Shown: positions 57,997 to 64,000 of the stretch, piece by piece
Layout of the letters: each line of letters begins with the position of its first letter
How positions within the stretch are numbered: the first letter of the stretch is position 1
Assembly (NCBI RefSeq): GCF_001680005.1
Contig: NC_033563.1
Coordinates: forward strand, 1,938,501-2,002,500
DNA from: Plasmodium coatneyi
Lineage: Eukaryota; Apicomplexa; Aconoidasida; Haemosporida; Plasmodiidae
Length of the DNA: 64,000 nt
Direction of reading: 5' to 3'
Notes under the pieces: model-generated
The model's input: only the letters and a program-made list of their open reading frames with translations
Told to the model about the DNA's origin: nothing
The model's database searches: none
Program-made: the position numbers and the translations under genes

Positions 57997-60900
57997 TTAA
58001 GAAACACTTTCGTTAGTAATAAAGTCTTCTTCTCTAAATTCGGAATCTAAACTTGGAACCTGTTCCTTGGGAACACCTTCGTCAGGAACAAAGACTTCCT
58101 TCCTAAATCCGGAATTTGAACTTGGAACCTGTTCCTTTGGAACAATAATCCTAAACCCTAAGTCTGTACTTGGAACCTGTTCTTTAGGAACATCTTCCTT
58201 AGTGACAAAGTCTTCCTCCCTAAACCCGGAATCTGAACTTGGAACCTTTTTTTCTTTTATGAACTCACATCCCATAAATTCTTGAACCAAAATGACAAAA
58301 AAGTCTTCCTTCTTCAAATGCAGTTCCCCCTTTTGACATTCGTCTAACACTTCAAAATGAATATCAATAATCATGCGGCGACGTACACCAGCACGACGAC
58401 GACCAAGGCCCCGTTTTTTCCTCCTTTTTTTAGGCGTTGAACGAGGTTTGCGTTTCTTTACAATGTAATATTCACGTGGACTAGGTTGGTCCACATGGTC
58501 AACAATCTGCTGTTCTAAGGAGGGACCACGTATATGAGGAGCTCTTCTGTAGCGTTTTCTTGTCTTACGAAGCATTCCAAAGTACTGCAAAAGAAAAAAA
58601 AAAAAAAGGGGAGAAAATGTTTCTTTAATAGGGGTGTGAAATGTTATGTTCACGCAACAGTAATTACTGCATCAAGCCCTAAATTGCGAAATCCTACACG
58701 TACACCCCTAAAATGCGAAATCCTATAAATACACCCCTAAAATGCGAAATCGTATACACACACACCCTTAAATGTGAAATCCAATGCACTGAAACGCGGA
58801 ACCTTAAGCGCGGAATCCTACACTCCTTTCTTTCTTTTATTCTTTTGTTCTTCTTTTCTTACTTTCCAGAGCAAGTAGCTCATAATAGAAATACCAAGCA
58901 CGGCAGGGGCCAAAGGAAGGTAAGGAAGGACGGGGCTGTCCATCTTGCTAGCAAGTGGGGCAGGGGAAGGGGTGCGAGGACTGAGACTGGCACTCCCAGC
59001 ACCTAGTTTATCTGCAGCCTCACCAGGAGGTTCTTGAGGAACATCACCAGAAGGCGCAGCAGCTGCTTCATCTTTGGGTTCAAGTTCTTCTTCTGCAGGG
59101 AAACAGTAAGTAGAAGGAGTGTAGAAGGATTGGAAGGAGTAAGGAAGGTCTAAGGAAGGAAAGGGTCTAAGGAGTAAGGAAGGTCTAAGGAAGGAAAGGG
59201 TCTAAGGAGTAAGGAAGGAGTATGGAAAGAGTAAGTAGAAGGAGTATGTAAAGAGTAAGTAGAAGGAGTATGGAAGGAGTATGGAAGGAGTATGGAAGGG
59301 GTAGGAAAGGGGGAAATTTTTTTTTTTTAATGTGATCTCAGGACCTATTATAAAACTAAAATATTATGAATCTAAAGTGATGTGTGCTCACACTAGGGGA
59401 TGGACATCAGGGGTGGTAGAATGAAGGGTGGACATGAGGGGTTGTTGGGTGGAAGGAAGGTTGTGTTAGGGGTGCACAATTGTTGAGCAACTGTTCGTAT
59501 TTTTTTTCCCTTTACCTCGTTCTTCTTCCTCCTCTTCGTTCTCTTCCTCAGGTTCCTGTTCATCTAAGAATTGAGTAAAAAATAATAAAGGAACGTTAGT
59601 TTCAGTGGGATCATAGGAGGGGGTGTATATGCCAGATTTAGTAATTTGAACAATGGAAATGCTAGTGGCGTTTATGATGGAAGTTGAAGTGACCGACCCC
59701 ATCAAGATGGGGGTACTGTAGTAGTTAATGAAAATAAAGGTAACGTTGTTCGGTTCCTGTGAAGAAGGTGTGTGTGTCCCTACCTGATTTTGTATCTTGA
59801 TCAGTGTTTTCCGACGCTTCTTTCTTTTCTTCAGGAATAACCTTCTTTGGTACTTCAGGAACTTTGGTAGGTGAAATTGGTTCCGGTGCTTCACCTGGTT
59901 TAGACCCCCCTCCTCCTTCCTCTTCTTTTAATACTTCCGTAACATTCTCAACAAGGCTCTTCAATTTGTTCAGGTCTTCCTTATTAGCATTGGTTATTCG
60001 ATCCTGAGCTCCTGGACCTTCCCGTGAAAATTTTGGACGCGTAGGCGTGTTTTTGCACCATTCATTCTTGTTAGTTATTCCACTCATCTTAGTATGCAAC
60101 TCACTTGTGGAAAATAGGTCGTGCGCTTCACCTACCAAATAGCTTATGTCTCCGTCAGGAATCCTAAATGCAGCATCATAAGTGCAGTCTACATAGTTCT
60201 TAACCCTAATTAATTTTCCATTAAGTTCTTCCCTTACCTGTTGCACAACGCTAAGGACATTTTTTATAACTGCTTCCGGTATACAGAAGATACGCATATA
60301 ATACATCCATACTTTTAATAAATCACATACAGGAATTCCCTTTACAATCTTTTCACATGCAGGTTGATCCTGCTCCTGTCCTTCTTTGTTTTTATATTCA
60401 TTCCCAACCTCGGTAACTAAGAATATATTCCTCATCATAATATTACAAAAATCTTTGTACTTGTCTAGACCTACTCCGCCATCATCATTCTTAAGATCGC
60501 ACGAATCTAGCATACCCTGAAGGAGGATATTCTGTTCCTTGTCTTTTTCTGTTACATCCCTCGAAAATAGTGCGAACCATCCCCTAATAGTGGCTGTAAG
60601 GAAGGAACATAGCAAGGGATGTAAGGTTGTGTTAGGGGTGGTAGGTGCAAGGAAGTTTGTTAGGGGTGATAGGGTGGAATGAAGTTTGTTAGGGAGGTGT
60701 TGTACTACTTTGCTTACATGAATCACTTATAGTAGACAGAGTTTGTTTTATGTCCTTATTCCCCAGGAGCATGTCCTTCACTTTTGTCCGTAGGTCCACT
60801 CCTTCTTTAATAGTATAATTTGCACATTCGTCCCACTGGCACTGCTCACACTTATTCTTCCCACCACTATTGCATTCAGTTGTGTGAAGCCCCTCATTGA

Positions 60901-61907
60901 TTGTAAAGGCCTCTTTAACAGTTTTTCCCATGATAGGACATTTGCTCTTTATTTCCTGAGCGTACACATTTAACAGGAGGCAACCTATTGTTTGCTCAAA
61001 ATTTGTATTCTGAACAGGGTTGGCCTGGTTTCCATTGGGTTCAGGCTTAATATTGTATATGCCTTTCAAGCCTTTAGCAATGTTATTACATGCCGTCTTT
61101 TCGCTATCAGTTGGTGTACGACCTTGCTGCCCAGCAGTATTGTTGCACAGATTTTTGTTTGTTTCTTCATTATCTGTTAGAGCCTTAGATAATTTTCCCA
61201 GCACCTGTTTGATGTCACCCTGAATATTTTCCTGCTCATACAAGAAAAGGAGAAAAGAAACATGTATTTTTTCTTCGTATAAACAAAGAAAATTTATCGT
61301 CTCCCTCCCTTTGCTAACATGCAGAATGTGCACAATTCCATGAGTTATCCTTAACTGCAGTGAAGAATATTGCTTCTTACCCAACTTAACGTTCCTCCTT
61401 TATTCTGAGACAATTTCTTCATTACATCATTTAAACGTGTCTGTAATTGAGTGTTGCAGGTGTTGCCTGGAGCAGTTGGTGCTTGTGGTGGAAGAAGTAA
61501 ATGTCCATCCATTGTCAGAATTACAGAATCCCTTGGACTTTGTCTAGCGGAAGGGGAAAAAAAAAAAAAAAAGATGAGAATAGAAGAGTACTTATTTTTT
61601 TATTCCAACAATTACCTTTTGAAGCATATATATATATATACATGTACATATATACATATATACATACATATATATATAAGTAATCGTAATGGTAATTGTA
61701 ACCATACTCGTCATCTGGAAGAGACTTCATCCTTACACCCTCTTTTCCTCCACCGTAACTTATCATATAGTCTCTCTTCCTACGTCTACGAACTTTGTTA
61801 GCCTCATTGCTTATTCCATCTTCTGCACCACGTCCACCATCATCCTCCGCGTCCTCCTCTACCTTCGTATGGTCTTGTTCAAATTTACTGTTCTTCTGTG
61901 GAGCCAT
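57997..61907 (-). CDS. SICAvar: SICA antigen (SICAvar-C), short seven-exon form
   Basis: Exons 61907-61708, 61543-61381, 61231-60718, 60593-59784, 59563-59516, 59092-58863 and 58584-57997 join in phase to 850 residues. The start at MAPQKN is preferred over an ATG three codons upstream because the other SICAvar genes begin MAP. Exon 3 (about 122-292) is the Cys-rich domain with KTACNNIAKGLKGIY. Exon 4 (about 293-562) is the one with GWFALFSRDV and PVCDLLKVW. Exon 5 is a 48-bp acidic mini-exon. Exon 6 ends in the membrane span (about 633-655, IMSYLLWK). Exon 7 is the conserved cytoplasmic domain with four or so VPKEQVPS.DSGFR repeats. The two Cys-rich domains are in the opposite order from SICAvar-A. 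It is short for the family but unbroken. Confidence 0.9.
58675..58815 (-). repeat. Tandem repeat in last intron of SICAvar-C
   Basis: Four or five copies of the AAATGCGAAATCCTAYAC unit, the shortest of the three SICAvar last-intron arrays. Confidence 0.8.
59100..59300 (-). repeat. Intronic repeat in SICAvar-C
   Basis: AAGGAAAGGGTCTAAGGAGT and GGAGTATGGAAGGAGTA-type units in the intron between the acidic mini-exon and the membrane-span exon. Confidence 0.65.
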
Positions 61908-62078
61908 TTTTACCATTTTTTTTATTTTTTTAGTACACTATTTATTCAATGAAAGGAATCGTTAGTTACTAAATGGAAAATAGTATTTCACTAAGTATCT
62001 ACATGTGTGTACAACAGAATGTACGCATACATTCATTCCTTACGTCCTTTTCTTCTGAGAATACTTTTTTTTTTTCCT

Positions 62079-62110
<32 letters not shown>

Positions 62111-63735
62111 CTTCTTCTTCTTCCTAAAGGAAGAGAAAGCAACCTTCCTTCCACCCCTAAGACCCCTTCAAACCGCCTACCACCCCCAAAACCCCTAACA
62201 ACATTCCTACCACCAACCACCTAGCAACCTTCCTTCCACCAACCACCCGAACAACCTTCCCTTCCTCCCTCCACCCTAAGAATCATCCTTCAACCCCAAC
62301 AACCTTCCCTTCGTCCCTCCACCTTAAGAATCATCCTTCCACCCCATAACAATCTAACACCACCTTCCTTCTTTACACCTTCCACCCACATACTACCCCT
62401 AAGAAGTGCAGCTCTCCCTGCACACTTTCCTCGCTTCTTTTTTTTTTTTTTTCTTTCCTTTCTTTGTTTAATATTTTCTTTTTTTTCTTCTTTTTTTCTT
62501 TTATGTTTTTTTCTACTTTTTTTATTTTTTCTTCTCAAAAAAAACTGAGAAACCTTCCCTTCACCCTAAAATGCATATCTGCACCCCTCTGGACACTCTT
62601 TTCAACATACTTCCTTCATTACACCTTAAAACTTTCTTTTTTTTCATACACCCTTCGGGTGTACCCCCTCCTAAAGGAAGCGACCTTCCTCCCTTCCTTT
62701 TTTTTTTTTTTTTTTTTTATACACCCATCGGGTGTACCCCTCCATAAAGGAACTGATCTTCCTTCCACGAACCACCTAACAACCTTCATTCTAACACCCC
62801 TGAAATCCTTCACTCTAATACTCTTACACCCTACCTCTACATCCTTACACTTCTTCATTCGAGCAACTTCCAACCATATAACACCCCTTCCTTCCACCCC
62901 TAACACCCAAAATTGCACCCCCCTGCACACCCCTCTCCCTCACATTTTTTTAATAATTATTTTTTTCTTTTTCTCCTTAAAGGAAGTGACCTTCCTTCCT
63001 TTCACTCCTAACACCTCTCCTTAAATGACCCCCTCTGCACACTTCCCCCAAAATGTTTCCTTCCTTTTTTCTTTTCTTCTTTTTTTTTTTTTTGTTCTAT
63101 TCCATATGTTTTTTTTTTTTTTTCTTGTTTAAAAATAAAATGAGCAACCTTCCTTCGACCCACCTACCACCCCTAAGTGCAGCCTCTTCCACACTACCTT
63201 ATGGAGACTTCTTTCCTTCCACCCCTAAGAAGAGCATCCCCCTACACACTTTCCTCCCTCCCTTCCTTTTTTTTTTTTTTTTTCTTTTCTCTTCTCCCTT
63301 CTTTCTTTTTTTATTTTTTTTCCTTTTTTTTCTCCTTTTCTTTTTTTTTCCTTCCTAAATCAAGTGACCTCCCTTCCACCAACCACACCTACATGTGCAC
63401 CCTCATGCATTCTTCCCTCAACATACTTCCTTCCACCTACCACCACTCCTAACAACCTTCCTACCACCCTAACACCTAACAACATTCCAACCACCCTAAC
63501 ACCTAACAACTTTCCAACCACCCTAACACCTAACAACATTCCTACTACCCTAACACCTAACAACCCACGTACCACCCCTAACAATGACCTTCCACCCCTA
63601 ACAACCTTCCACCCCTAACAACCTTCTACCCCTAACAACCCACCTACGGCCTAACAACCCTTCCTTCCAGCTACCATGAATAACAACCTTTCCTTCCACC
63701 AACCACCGAATAACCTTCCCTTCAACCCCAAAACA
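61908..63735. repeat. Polypyrimidine and CCTAACAACC minisatellite region 5' of SICAvar-C
   Basis: Long poly-T runs alternate with CCTTCCTTCCACCYCTAACAAC units. A near-duplicate pair TACACCCDTCGGGTGTACCCC occurs at about 62646 and 62718; each is a perfect inverted repeat around GGGTGTA. At 63470-63570 five copies of ACCCTAACACCTAACAAC occur. Frames here are low-complexity artefacts. Confidence 0.65.
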
Positions 63736-63736
63736 A

Positions 63737-64000
63737 TGATTCTTTCCTTCCCCAAAACGACGGTTTGTAGGGGTTCCTCCCAAACGGCTTGGTTCGGTTT
63801 GGTACGCTTTGGTACGCTTTGGTACGGTTCATTTTGTTCCTAAACGTACACTCAAAAGAATACACACCATAAAAGCAATAATAGCAAAACCACTTTGCGT
63901 CCACGAATATGGTAGTGATGGTGGACTGCCTATAGAAAGAGTAACAATCAAACCAACACAACACAAAGCTAAAAAATACAACACAGAAATGGTCAATACG
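63737..64000 (+). other. Open frame running off the window end, unassigned
   Basis: One + frame stays open from after a stop at about 63736 to the last base, without an initiator I can defend. It ends with KPLCVHEYGSDGGLPIERVT and a Lys-rich stretch. Base composition is more balanced than in the preceding repeats. A TACGCTTTGG decamer repeats near 63800. It could be the first part of an exon of the next gene or chance. I recognise no family. Confidence 0.25.

Noticed and set aside
60992..61223. Plus-strand frames opposite SICAvar-C exon 3
   Set aside because: Antisense shadows of a Cys-rich coding exon with matching splice sites on the minus strand.

Overview
The window is Plasmodium nuclear DNA. 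It is AT-rich, with very many poly-A/T and TA tracts, phase-matched GT..AG introns of about 100-500 bp, and almost nothing but two variant surface antigen families: SICAvar (SICA antigen) and KIR (the PIR/vir superfamily member of the knowlesi group). These families place it in the simian-malaria knowlesi clade, P. knowlesi or a close relative such as P. coatneyi. I cannot separate these two from sequence alone.

I reconstructed 17 loci. Twelve are KIR genes, one of them a pseudogene. Three are complete SICAvar genes, one is a three-exon VIR-type pir, and one is a two-exon putative exported protein with two membrane spans. In order: KIR-1(+) 858-3172; KIR-2(-) 4254-6797; long non-coding flank; KIR-3(+) 10663-12209; exported protein(+) 13306-14062; KIR-4(+) 15852-17670; SICAvar-A(-) 18151-22120; KIR-5(-) 23010-24241; KIR-6 pseudogene(+) 25332-26401; KIR-7(+) 27612-29917; KIR-8(+) 31142-32933; SICAvar-B(-) 34032-39066; KIR-9(-) 40149-41586; long flank; KIR-10(+) 44987-46433; KIR-11(+) 47403-50491; VIR-type pir(+) 51976-53438; KIR-12(+) 54613-57025; SICAvar-C(-) 57997-61907. 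The end of the window is pyrimidine-rich repeat. For the three SICAvar genes and eleven of the twelve KIRs the proposed exons join with consistent phase and give one open frame.

The layout is modular. A block of KIR(+), SICAvar(-), KIR(-) occurs twice (15.8-24.2 kb and 31.1-41.6 kb). A KIR(-), 2 kb non-coding flank, KIR(+) block also occurs twice (4.2-12.2 kb and 40.1-46.4 kb). A third KIR(+)/SICAvar(-) convergent pair lies at 54.6-61.9 kb. Minisatellites fill the SICAvar last introns, the SICAvar 5' flanks and some KIR introns, and an interstitial telomere-like tract lies near 51.74 kb.

The most striking signal is host-like tandem repeats in the KIR stalk, between the PIR ectodomain and the membrane span. 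KIR-9 has nine 13-residue repeats that look like the fibrinogen alpha-chain alphaC connector. KIR-5 has two such units followed by a CD99-like segment. KIR-11 has five decapeptides of the ribosome-binding protein 1 (p180) type. KIR-1 has thirteen uninterrupted Gly-X-Y collagen triplets. CD99 mimicry by KIRs is established; I do not recall the other three being described. KIR-5 and KIR-9 have also precisely lost the intron that separates membrane span and cytoplasmic tail in every other KIR here. Host-protein comparisons are from memory and need a database search.
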